Shown in pieces: positions 19,590-28,900 of a stretch of 33,165 nucleotides of DNA (the stretch's first letter is position 1; each line of letters begins with the position of its first letter). The notes beneath the pieces are model-generated. The model was not told the DNA's origin, searched no databases, and saw only the letters and a program-made list of their open reading frames with translations. Where the stretch lies: contig WELB01000267.1 in assembly GCA_009602725.1 (NCBI GenBank), positions 1 to 33,165 on the forward strand, in the 5' to 3' direction. A program made the position numbers and the translations under genes. The stretch is from Spirogloea muscicola. Its lineage: Eukaryota > Streptophyta > Zygnematophyceae > Spirogloeales > Spirogloeaceae.

Positions 19590-21419
19590 CTACTGGAGGC
19601 TAGCATGCCGCCTGGCAAAGTCTGTCACTGCAAACAACGCGTGTGGTAGCTGCGTATGCACAAGGGCGCGGCCGGCCTCGCGCGAGACTGCAGCCATTCT
19701 GGAGAGCTTCTCAGTCTGCTCGTGCAGCACCGTGCGGTTCCAGTCTACGTCCAGTTTGAGCTTCCGCTGGCGCTTCATGAGCTGCTTGACGGCCTTCACT
19801 GACGGTGATGATGCAAGGTCCGCACTCTGGCGCTGCGCGGCCTCATAAGCCACTTCAACCTGCTGCAGCACTGCTTCCACGCGAGCGAGGCGCGCCGCTG
19901 CATCCTCCACCCTCGCCGCCTGCTTCTGCTCCTCGCCCTGGCACTGTGCGAGCACCTGCACCTCCCGCTCCAGAGCGCCGAGTGCTTCCTCGGCAGCCTG
20001 GAGAGGAAGTTTCTTCACTGCGGCCAGCCAGGCCATGCACAGGTCCACAAGCTCCGCAGTCGGGCTGGCGCAGCTCTGAGATGCCGCCAAGCCTGCTGCT
20101 GGTGGTGCAGGTGCGGCAATGCGCGAACCCCCCAGCGACTGGCGTACCCGTACTGGTGGCGTGTCAGCATCAGAGGCGGCAGGCAACGGCTTCTGCTTGC
20201 TCAACGATAGCCAGACCAGCATGCCCTCAATGTACATCCTCTCTTGGCTCATCACAGCCCTGACAACAAGCAAGCCACGACAGACAGCCTCAGCCGATCA
20301 ACGTATCTCAGACTATACAAAACAGGCCAAAAGTCACTTTGTTAGCGCCTCTTCCATCCACATAAAATCAGGCCACACTTTCCACAACCAAGGCACTGAC
20401 AATTAACGATATGCCAACCCACTGAGAGTTGCACACCCTGAGCATGGATACCTCAGCCACAACTCAGAGGCTCTGCAGTCGTACAAACCCACAATCACTA
20501 GCACACGCCAGCATCAATGACAGCTTCAACTGCAGCCACTTATGTGCCTCATGTTTCTGTGACGGGACAGCCAGTGTACTCACTGCAGGGCGCCCTTCCA
20601 CCTCAGGCAGGCCTGCGCGAGCTGCATAGTGGCCTCAAGGTGCATCCGAGAGGTAAGGTGGGGCCCCTCCCAGCTGTGAAACGCCCCAGCGTCAGACCCC
20701 CGCCTGATCACGCCAAGCTGCGCACCATGTGCATCTGCCATGCTGTCCCACATGCGCCGCAGGCTGTGGCCAGCCGGAAAGAGGAGTCTCAGCATCAAGA
20801 CTTGACGACTCAAAACCAGCATATCAGCAGCTGGTCAGCAGGACAGGTGAGCACAGCATCTATCTATTTTGCCAGGTGAATGGCCGTTTGACAAATACGA
20901 GGTGGTGTGATGGTGCCCAGAGAATGCTTCCTGCTCAACATGCTCGTGCCACCTGCTATATTTTGGGTTTCAAACCAGTCCAGTTGCGGCTACTCCTCTA
21001 GTGCGTGGAAAGTGTATACATGCCTATCCAGGAGGTTGAGCAGCTGCGGGCCAAGGCCCCGCGCAGTGAGCTCGCCAATGGCGAGCATGGTGGCCTCCTC
21101 AGCGTGCCTCGCCACTTGAAGCTTCACCTCCAGATTGTCCACATTATCACTTTGGAGGGGTGGCCCATGCACAATGCCTTACTCCTTGTGAATTGCTGCG
21201 ACCATGCTATCGAGCAAATCATTGGGTACAGGATCAAGCTACCAAACCAACTATCATAGGCTGGAGCTATGCTAAACATGACGTAGACTGTGCTGTCAGC
21301 AGAATTTTCCTAAAGAGAGTTGCAGTACCTGAGGGCTGTGAGCTTGGAGGGGTCGACGTTGTGCTGCACCTTGCGCTCCAGTACTTTGCGCTGCTTTGCC
21401 AGCCGTGCTTGGCGGGCCT
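19590..21419 (-). pseudogene. DUF632/NRG2-like protein, 5'-truncated
   Basis: Plant DUF630-DUF632 proteins include the nitrate regulatory protein NRG2, and their molecular role is otherwise poorly known. Exons recovered: 21419-21329, 21149-21024, 20763-20584, 20259-19590, phases consistent. Landmarks run colinearly with DUF632: RLAKQRKVLERKVQHNVDPS, NVDNLEVKLQVARHAEEAT, LGPQLLNLLD then LRRMWDSMADAH, LEATMQLAQACLRWKGALQ, RMYIEGMLVWLSLSK, WLAAVKKLPLQAAEE, and a coiled-coil-like C-terminus. The intron after LLNLLD appears to use a GC donor (ATAG|GCATGT). What is missing is the N-terminal DUF630 domain and the start of DUF632, including the usual LYxWEKKLYxEVK segment, which should lie right of 21420. 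Instead a retrotransposon begins at about 21586, beside an undetermined base. Either insertion has beheaded the gene, or the assembly is misjoined there. Confidence 0.75.
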
Positions 21420-21585
21420 CTGCCAACTGGCAGAGAAATCACAACAGAATGCAGGGTGTGCGAGGTGGACTTGTCAGAAAATGTAAGTGTGGTGGAACTA
21501 TGCTGGGTTCACTTAACAGCGCCTAGCAAACTTGTCAGCGCATCAACCCCCATCTCTTGCACTTGTGCAAATAATGGCAAGACGN
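21420..21585. other. Junction region between the DUF632 fragment and the retrotransposon, with one N
   Basis: Probably the remaining 3' part of a DUF632 intron. I see no further exon. Base 21585 is undetermined (n), precisely where retrotransposon coding sequence becomes recognisable. Confidence 0.5.
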
Positions 21586-23441
21586 TCCTATGGCGGCATG
21601 GCACCAACGGGGTGGAGGTCCTCCGGTCTTCCACAGGCACGCGCCAAGGGGACCCCCTAGCGGGGTTCTTCTACGCGCTGGCCCACGACCGCGCCCTGAA
21701 GGCAACGGCAGCTGCCCACCCGGGCGTCCTCCTGCCAACCTATGCCGACGACACGACCTTGGTCGGACCACCAGCTGAGGTCTTGGCTGCCTTCGCCACC
21801 TTGGAGGAGCACCTGAAGGAGCTTGGCCTGGACATCTGCGCTTCGAAGTGTAGCGCTTGGTCCCCCCAAGGACGGACAGCCCTCCCCCGCCTACCCCCCG
21901 GCTGCCAGACGCCAGACGGGGGCATCACACTCCTCGGGGTTCCCTTGGGCTCACCTGCCTTCGTGGAGGAGCAGCTGCGCGGCAAGCTGCAGGAGCACCT
22001 CAAGCCGGCGGCCCGCCTCCCTGAGCTGCATGACATGCAGCTCGGGCTCGCCATGCTGACGCGCTGCATTGCCCAACGTCCCCTGTACCTGGCGCGCACA
22101 CTCCCCCCCTCCCCGGCGACGCAGGCTGTGTACGAGACCTTTGATGCAGGTATCCTGGCCAGCACAGCGGCCCTGGTCCAACACCCGGCCTTCCTGGAGA
22201 CGCAGGCCGCAGTGCAACAGGCCTCCCTGCCTGTGAGCCGCGGGGGTCTCGGCTGCCGGCCGTTGGCTCGTGCCTGCCAGGCAGCCTACCTGGGGAGCTG
22301 GTCACAGGTCGCGGCTTCGGTGGCCCAGCGGTTCCTCTGGCATGGGGGTCGCCTCCTGGAGCCCGCAGTGGCGGACGTCGAGACCGGCGCGTGGCCTTTC
22401 CAAGTGGAGCTGCGCACAGCCCGGGATGCGCTGCTGGCGGGCCACCCCGCCCTGGTGCCGCGGGCCGTCCCCTTTGCGCACCTCTCGCGCACGGCCGACC
22501 TCCGGGCCCAAGCTCGCTACATGGCGGAGGTCGATGCGGCCGCATTCACCAAGGCGCTGGCACTTCTGCCTCCGGCCGACGTCCGGGGCCGCGCGCGGCT
22601 ACACTCGGCGTCATCACCTGGTGCGGCAGCTTGGCTGTCTGCGCTCCCTATCTATGACGCGCTGCGCATGCAGGACGACGTCTTCCGTACAGCGGTCCAC
22701 CGCCTCCTCGGCCTCCACCCACCCTGCCTCAATGGGGTACACCAATGTGAGTGCGGCGAGCGCAGCCCAGACGCGGCGAATTTGGCTGCCCACATGCTCA
22801 GGTGCGCACGAGGAGGGGAGCGGACCGCCACCCACGACCTGTTGCGCAACGCCATGTACGGCATTCTCGTGGAGGCCGGCTACACCGTGGCGCTGGAACA
22901 CCCCGGCATCATGCCCCTGACTGTCGGAGCGGATGGCCGCCCTCACACCCGCCGGGCCGATCTCGTCGCCAGTGCGCTGGGCGGGGGTCCCCGGCTCATT
23001 GCCGATGTGGTCACTACGGACTGCGTTGTATCCAGCAGCGACAAGCGTTCATCCGAGGAGGCGGGCTATGCAGTCCGCCTGGCGGCGGGTGCCAAGGAAC
23101 TCAAGTACGCGGATCACCCCGAAGGCGACGAGTTTGTCCCACTCGCCGTCGACGTGCACGGAGCCTTTGGGACCAAGTGGCTAGACCTTCTTCACCGCCT
23201 TGCTCGTCGTGCGGTGGCCCGTCGCCAGGGGCAGAACGGCGAGCAGCCTGGCTTCCACGTCGCCGGGTCCCTCGCCCAGGTGTTCAGGATGCGCCTCGCC
23301 ATTTCCCTCCAGCGGTCTCTTGCGTTTGCCGTCCACCTACGTGCCGGCCGCGCCCTGGCGGCTGCCTCCGGGTTTCGTCAGGGCGACGTCTTCCCGCCCT
23401 CTAGCTACTCGGACCTGCACTTGCTGACTCGAGGTTACTGA
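21586..23441 (+). mobile_element. Non-LTR retrotransposon ORF, 5'-truncated: RT C-terminal part, zinc finger and endonuclease-like domain
   Basis: Longest element copy, about 617 codons, intact to its stop at 23439-23441. It enters within the reverse transcriptase: LRSSTGTRQGDPLAGFFYAL is the motif-B region and YADD (21741-21752) is the catalytic motif C. The upstream motif A aspartate is absent, so this copy cannot be an active RT. A thumb-like region follows, then a CxC-HxxxxC finger (CECGERSPDAANLAAHMLRC, 22747-22806). Next comes RRADLVASALGGG with LIADVVTTD and FVPLAVDVHGAFG, which resembles the PD-(D/E)XK restriction-like endonuclease found C-terminally in R2-like LINEs. The protein closes with SLAQVFRMRLAISLQRSL, HLRAGRALAAAS and SDLHLLTRGY-stop. 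That last portion is what all other fragments in the window retain. Assignment to a named clade needs a tree. Confidence 0.88.
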
Positions 23442-23570
23442 GAGCCTCCTTGTCGTCTTAGCACTTAGTCTTCTGCTTTTTGTGCCATTCGGCTCCTTTT
23501 GACATTGTCCATTCCTTTGGGGCTGGCTCCTCCCAGCCACCAGTCAATTCGGCCGCGCTTTTGCTCACTG
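23442..23570 (+). mobile_element. 3' tail (type D) of the long retrotransposon
   Basis: gacattgtccattcctttgg, then GGGGCTGGCTCCTCCCAGCC (hairpin), then accagtcaattcggccgcgc ending near 23568. The same terminus occurs on the minus strand at 5876-5930 and 24010-24065. Confidence 0.75.
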
Positions 23571-23780
23571 CCTCTGGCACACCTGAGCATGTGGTCACAA
23601 GGGGGGGACCGCGGAGTTGCGCCGCAGACTGCCAGGAAGGCTCGGGCCCACCACGCCCTCTCTCCTCCTTCCTCCCTCCTCCACGTGGAGGATGGTGAGA
23701 GCCTGCCCGTCCACGCCGGTCAGGCGGGGGTGAGGCGGAGTGCCCCACCCCGGGGCCCGGACGACGGAAGGCAGAAGTGG
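23571..23780. other. Unassigned sequence
   Basis: No gene and no recognised tail motif. It contains a short inverted pair around ctccacgtggag (23681-23692). Confidence 0.3.
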
Positions 23781-24335
23781 CACCCCCAACGGGGCCAAGG
23801 GCTGTGGAAAAGCCAGCCCGAAACGAGTTGCCACAAGGTCCGAAGGGGGCCAGATGGCGGAGGGGCCTGACGAGAAGAAGGAAGAGACATCGCACATTCC
23901 ACTGGAAGCGAGAAGAGAAGGGCGAGGGACTGTGAAAGCCAACCCGAAACAACAAGGTCTTAAGGGTCAGCGCTTTTCCTGCCCCAAAGAAGAAGAAAAA
24001 GGTCCGAAGGGGCCGGAAATAAGAAGCGCGGCCAGATTGACTGGTGGCTGGGAGAAAGCGCGGCCAGATTGGAAGCGCGGCCTGGGAAAGGCCAGCCCAA
24101 AGGAACGGACAAGGAAAGAAGAGGGGCTGGCAGAAGCCAGCCCCTCTCCAAGGAAAACGGTGCAACCAAGCCAGTAGATTGTAACAGTAGCCGGCCAGTA
24201 GCAGTACCGCGGAGGATAGTCACGTCAGTAACGCCTAGTATGAGAGACTCTTCCGTAGAAGAAGGTGCTCGCCCATTGAGAAGAGGGGCTGGCAAAGCCA
24301 ACCCAAAAAGAACCCATAGAGGGCGCTGATCTGGG
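23781..24335 (-). mobile_element. Cluster of minus-strand retrotransposon tails
   Basis: At least five tail ends lie in one direction: caagggctgtggaaaagccagcccgaa (23798-23824), gggactgtgaaagccaacccg (23925-23945), a type-D end with an internal duplication of gcgcggccagattg (24014-24075), aggggctggcagaagccagccc (24122-24143), and a clean type-A end ggtgctcgcccattgagaag through ggctggcaaagccaaccc (24264-24304). No coding remnant lies between them. Confidence 0.65.
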
Positions 24336-24480
24336 CTGGCTGTGATTGGCCAGCCCAGAAATGAGAGTGAACATGTGCTTGCCTTTCTTTAGGGTTGAGG
24401 GTTTGCAGGGCTTTGTACTTGGTCACTCAGGCTCTCCATCACTCCATATACACTACCTCGGTCTATGAACAGAGGCTGCA
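24336..24480 (+). mobile_element. Plus-strand type-F tail and short hairpin
   Basis: gggctggctgtgattggccagccc (24333-24356) is a hairpin. tgtgcttgcctttctttagg through ctttgtacttggtcactcag (24373-24430) is the type-F tail seen at 6511-6545. Confidence 0.55.
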
Positions 24481-24720
24481 GCCAAAGCGTCACCAGGACT
24501 CAGGTGAAGCGGGTGTGCCACTGACCTTTTGCAGCGATACTGACAGGCGCATACGAAACCGCTGGTCGGCAGAGCCTGCCTCGTTGAGATTGGCCTGCCC
24601 CCTAGCAAGCAGCCGCAAATCAGAACGACTAGAGAGACATAACAAGCAGCCCTTGACAGAAGTCCCCTTGACGATAGCCATAGGTGGGAGCTAGCGCACG
24701 GCCAGCTCGCAGATGCAAGG
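24481..24720 (-). mobile_element. Two nested C-terminal fragments
   Basis: The minus strand reads RSDLRLLARG (about 24640-24610), immediately followed by AGSADQRFRMRLSVSLQK (about 24590-24530). An element's extreme C-terminus is thus joined to an internal segment of another copy. Confidence 0.6.
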
Positions 24721-25329
24721 CGTGGGCCAAGAAACGCTGGAGGGAAAGGGAAAGGCGCGAAACCTTGCGCTAGCGCGCCAGCGGCATTGAAGTCAGCCTG
24801 CTCGCCGTGCCGTCTGTAAGGCAATGGCTGAAGAGATAGTAAGGACCAATGACTCCCATCAAGGGACGATGGCTGGTGGTTCTTCTCACAAAGTGGGCGA
24901 GGCCTGCACAGAAGGAAGCTCTTCAAAGGGGGCAAGGGCTGTGAAGAGAAGGCGCGCAGTGCGCTTGAGCTGAAAGGGAGGCCAAAGCAAGTCAGTAAGC
25001 TGTGTGCAAGAAAAAGGAAGAAAATCTAACAGGGGCTATGGTAACAGAACGAAGAACGCAACTGAAGGGTGACTTCAGTACCCACGGAGGAGCATATGCA
25101 TATCTGCCAGTTTTGTCAGGGGCGCCGGAGCACCCTTCCACGAGCGACTTGCTGGCTTGGTGCGGCGCCCAGCACGTTATGAAACAAATAAGCTCATCCA
25201 AAGGGGTGCGAGGGCTGTGAAAGGCCAGCCCAATACGAGTGAACGAGGTCGAAGGGGCCGACCAGCGATGAATCACACAGCTATACACAAAGGATGGTCG
25301 CAAAGGCAGCCCATAAGAGATTGACAGAA
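24721..25329 (-). mobile_element. Degenerate retrotransposon tails
   Basis: Recurrent pieces: aaggcaatggctgaagagat (24820-24839), gggggcaagggctgtgaaga (24927-24946), gcgcgcagtgcgcttg (24952-24967), gacttcagtacccacgg (25070-25086, the complement of the GY-stop region), and cgagggctgtgaaaggccagccc (25208-25230). Coding remnants are too decayed to place. Confidence 0.5.
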
Positions 25330-25450
25330 GGTGAGCGCTTCCAAAGGTGGCGAGGGCTGTGAAAGGCCGGCCAAGAGTGGACAGGCTCCAATCCAGTCAC
25401 AGCACTTCCAATGTAAGGCAATGGCTGTGGGAGGCCAGCCCAAAGGGAAT
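25330..25450 (-). mobile_element. Type-E retrotransposon tails in tandem
   Basis: ttccaaaggtggcgagggctgtgaaaggccggcc (25341-25374) and ttccaatgtaaggcaatggctgtgggaggccagccc (25406-25441) are two variants of one tail about 65 bases apart, both minus orientation. Confidence 0.6.
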
Positions 25451-25729
25451 GACAAGGTAGTAGTAGGTCTGAAACTAGGGCGGAGTGTGCAAAATCGAGA
25501 CAACGCTCTGTGATTTCTGCGAATGGATGGAAAGTGACCTCTGAGGGCCGGAGAGCGCTCTCTCTCAGCTCTCAGCACTCGTAACTCCTGAGTGATCCAT
25601 CCTCCCCCTGTTCTGCCATAGTATCTTCAGGCCCCTTTGTGGCTGCTACTTAGTTGCATACTACAGAATGCTGCTCTCACTTGGTTTGCAGCGCTCGCAA
25701 GCATTTGGCTCTTCATCAACGTGCAGGGC
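25451..25729. other. Unassigned sequence
   Basis: No gene is recognised and no clear tail motif seen. Confidence 0.3.
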
Positions 25730-25955
25730 GCGCTTTAAGTCAGGCCTCCGGCTTTCGTGGCGGCGCTCCAGCTCCCCAAGTTAGCTTGTCGGATTTGTTT
25801 GTGCTCACCCGTGGGTACTGATGTCACCTTAGGCACGTTGGTTTCGGTTTCCGTATTATGTAGCCCTGTTTAGTTTGCCCTAGACTCTGCCTGAACAATG
25901 TGTCGGCTTGAATTGGCCTCCATTTCATTTCATGCCCCGCGCGCCTTCTCTCTTT
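25730..25955 (+). mobile_element. Retrotransposon 3' end, type-C tail
   Basis: The coding end QASGFRGGAPAPQVSLSD and LFVLTRGY-stop (stop at about 25821) is followed by a tail through cgtattatgtagccctgttt, gaacaatgtgtcggcttgaa and catttcatttcatgc. The reverse complement of this whole block is present at 32636-32848 with very few differences. Confidence 0.8.
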
Positions 25956-25959
25956 TCGC

Positions 25960-26044
25960 AGCCCATGCCCCCGTTACGGAAGAGCGGCCAGATTGACTGG
26001 TGTGCCATTGGGGTGCCACTTCTTTTCAGCACGCACAGCTCCAG
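25960..26044. mobile_element. Type-D tail piece
   Basis: gcggccagattgactggtgtg at 25984-26004 is a minus-orientation type-D terminus wedged between two plus-strand elements. Confidence 0.45.
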
Positions 26045-26265
26045 AAAGCCCTCGCTGCTGCCTCTGGCTCTGGCCAGGGGACCCACTTCCAGGAGCCCAG
26101 CATCTCTGATCTGCGGCTGCTTAGCAGGGGTTACTGAGTGTCTCGTAGCAGCTTTGTTTCTGTTACTTAGCGCTTCCCCTTGGCCCCCTTCTCGTACTCT
26201 GTTTATTCTTTTTCGGGCTGGTTGTTCCAGCCCCTATTCTCAATGGGCGAGCACTTTCTTCTTTC
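26045..26265 (+). mobile_element. Retrotransposon 3' end with type-B tail
   Basis: The coding end ALAAASGSGQGTHFQEPSIS and DLRLLSRGY-stop (stop near 26137) is followed by a full type-B tail with hairpin GGGCTGGTTGTTCCAGCCC and terminus gggcgagcactttcttc at about 26262. Its tail ends only about 30 bases before the EF-P start codon. Confidence 0.8.
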
Positions 26266-26295
26266 CAGCCGCCGGTTGCCCGCCCCGCGCACCCC

Positions 26296-28558
26296 ATGTG
26301 GGCGCCGCTGCGCCGCCACTTGGCGCGCCTCGCCGGCTCGGAGGTCAGCCCGCCCGCTCCGAGACGGCGGGGCCCGCCCTGTCCGCCCTGGCCCTCTGCC
26401 ACTCACGCGCGCCTCGCCCCTCTGCTGCCTGCAGGTCAAGCCGGGCATCGTCATCCAGCTCAAAGGTCCGCTGCCAAAGCACAAAACCCATCCAGCCAGA
26501 ACCCATCCAGCTCTGAGCCCCGTGCTTGCCTGCAGTGCCACCACCCCCCTTGCGCAGCTTAGAAGTCGGCTTCTCCAGCTCCTCGCTTCCAACATCTGCC
26601 CGCCCTCGCTCTGCTGATGTCACGCCTGCTTTGCAATCAGGCCGCCTGTACCAGGTCAGAGCTCTCAGGCTTCTGCAAAGGCCGTCGCGTAGGCCACCGC
26701 CGTTGCTCTCTGGCATCGCCGAACGAGAGGCCTCCTGCATTTGCAAGACAGACGGCAAGCTCCTGCTAGCTCACTGTGCCCGTTCAGCGTAGGTCGTCGG
26801 CGCTCAGCACACCCAGTCTGGCCGGGGAGGAGCCACAATACAGGTCAGTACTCCTCCTCTCAACTAATTCATTGACGCCCTCGTTTGCGAAGCTGGCAGC
26901 ACCACCTTGCATAGTGGCGCAGCGCGCAGAAGGAGGGCTCGGCTTTTGGTGCCAAAGCTGATCGTGCTGAGAACAGTGTGCATAAACATCCCTGTCACTG
27001 GCTTTTGCAGGTTGAGCTCAGGGATGTGCAGACAGGTGCAAAGAGCAACGAGCGGCTACGGACCACGGAAAACATTGAAAGTACGCACAACATGCGCCTT
27101 GCTTGAGTGGAAGGAGCTTCTTTCGATACCTCAAATCTGCAGGCTCTGTGCAGTCACCAGCTACCCTCTTCTCCCATGACCATGTAGAGGTGTTTGTGGT
27201 CGAGAGGCCCTACACGTTTCTTTACGAGGATGGCAACTCAGCTGTCTTGATGGAGTAAGTGCCGCTGCAGTGTCTAATTACTGGATTTCGTAGCTGAAGT
27301 GTGTGCTTTCCAGTATGTGCATGTCAACTGTCTTACTATACTTCCCTAGAAGAAAGACCACGAGGAAGACCACCTGGCTGTCTTGATGAAAGTGTGCCGG
27401 AGTAACTCAGTTCTGGCTCTCACATCTTAAAGCTACCGACCCGAGCAGCTTGCACGTCAGTACTGTTCTTCGCACCGCTAATCTTCCGACATGACGTGCA
27501 GCCCAGAGAGTTTCGAGCAGATCCATTTGGACAAATCATTGTTCGGAAATGCTGCAGCTTATATAACAGGTCAGCTTGTTAGAGAGTCGTCATACAGTTA
27601 TAACCTGTGCTTTCTCCAATGCTCAAGCTAGCAGTGGACCCCAATGTTTCAGTATTCCACACCCCGTGACTGAGCAACTGGGAGATGACAGTATCCCTGA
27701 GATGTGGCAGATGGGATGCAAGTGTCAGTGCAGCAGTACAACGGACGGGCCATAGGTGCCACAGTGCCCACGCGGTTGACTGTATCAGTGATCGAAACAG
27801 AGCCTTATTTCAAGGGCCAAGCAGCTACACCTTCGTGAGCAACATGACTCGGCAGCACCCTTTTCCCTGCCAGCACAGAAAGTGCTGAAGACACAAAGTC
27901 CAACTGCAGCTGCTTACACTAGATAAGCTTTTGACAAGTCTCTTCATACTTCCAGCCGTTGTGAGATGCCTGTCACCTGTAGGATAACTATGACAAGGCA
28001 AGAGTATTACACCTATTGCAAATGTGCCTGCTGCCGTTCCTCTGCAAGTCCGACGTTCATGCTGCTTCTAATAATCTCCCTTCTGACTTCTCAATCGTGG
28101 GCACATGTGACTTGGCCAAGCTACAAGAAGGCAGTTGTTGGAAATGGCAAGCAGATAGAGGTAATTGCTCATGCGGTAGCTTGCTGACAAAATGGCTCTC
28201 TCAAGAAAGTGCGGCGGTTCATATCTGTTGCTTGTGGTAGGAGGATGGACCAGGGAAACGAGTGTCATTCTAACAAAACCACACCCGCTGTCAGCAAACA
28301 CCAGAAGATTCATTAGTGTCATCTAATATGGAACCAAACACGCTGCCAATGTCCTAATCACAAATGTTTGTGAAACAGGTACCCAGCTTTGTTGTAATAG
28401 GGGATGACATTGTCGTTGACACCATCACGGACTCTTATGTGACGAGGTATAGCACTGCTGAAACGTCAAATGCGGGTGCCAAGCAATTATATATCAACAT
28501 ATTTTTCCAACTAAGAATCTGGTCAACCCAGAGCAAAAACCCTGTAGCTCACCTTTGA
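26296..28558 (+). CDS. Elongation factor P, organellar (EF-P family)
   Basis: Helps ribosomes form peptide bonds at difficult sequences such as polyproline. Ten exons in phase: 26296-26343, 26435-26465, 26641-26654, 26793-26843, 27011-27080, 27188-27254, 27502-27569, 27711-27834, 28121-28160, 28379-28558, about 230 residues. A short Arg-rich N-terminus (MWAPLRRHLARLAGSE) suggests organelle import. The three-domain body reads VKPGIVIQLKGRLYQVVGAQ, SGRGGATIQVELRDVQTG, VFVVERPYTFLYEDG, FEQIHLDKSLFG, VQQYNGRAIGATVPTRLTV and VPSFVVIGDDIVVDTITDSY. The tip residue equivalent to Lys34 of E. coli appears to be Arg (GRGG). The C-terminus runs about 36 residues past the usual end unless a donor at acgag|gtatag (28446) is used. 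Mitochondrial versus plastid location is not decided. Confidence 0.92.
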
Positions 28559-28852
28559 AGCAAGGAGAGGACCGCTTGCTCTACGCGAAGTGCGTACTGA
28601 GTCGCTTCCATTCCATTGCAGGGCAAAAACAAAGTGAGAAAACGTCACATCTTGCTTAAACAGCTGGCACATGGCCCATCTATTGCACCCGTGCCAGGCA
28701 CTTGAGCTCAGTAAGGACACGCAAATCCTGCCTTGTCCAAAGCATTTCCATGTGTTTAAGCCGTTAAGAGTCATTGCTTCGTGAAGACCAAAGACAATTA
28801 ATCGTTCAAGCTGTACCATGCTGGGCCACGAATCGCAGGGAAAGCACCACAT
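28559..28852. other. Intergenic region between convergent EF-P and fusion genes
   Basis: No gene or retroelement fragment is seen. It holds the 3' UTRs of the two convergent genes. Confidence 0.4.
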
Positions 28853-28857
28853 TTACA
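28853..28857 (-). promoter_or_regulatory. Candidate poly(A) signal TGTAA for the fusion gene
   Basis: TGTAA on the minus strand about 44 nt after the stop codon at 28901-28903. The position is compatible with chlorophyte 3'-end formation. Confidence 0.5.
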
Positions 28858-28900
28858 AGGAAATGGTTGTCACAACAATGGTTGACTGAATCAACCAAAG

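Noticed and set aside
22000-22545. Long antisense open frame inside the retrotransposon
   Set aside because: It mirrors the GC-rich codon pattern of the sense ORF. The protein is rich in Pro, Gly and Arg with no motif.
21586-23570. LTR retrotransposon or group II intron as the source of the RT
   Set aside because: There are no long terminal repeats, integrase, protease or intron maturase domain. The C-terminal finger and nuclease-like region with 5'-truncated relatives fit a non-LTR element.
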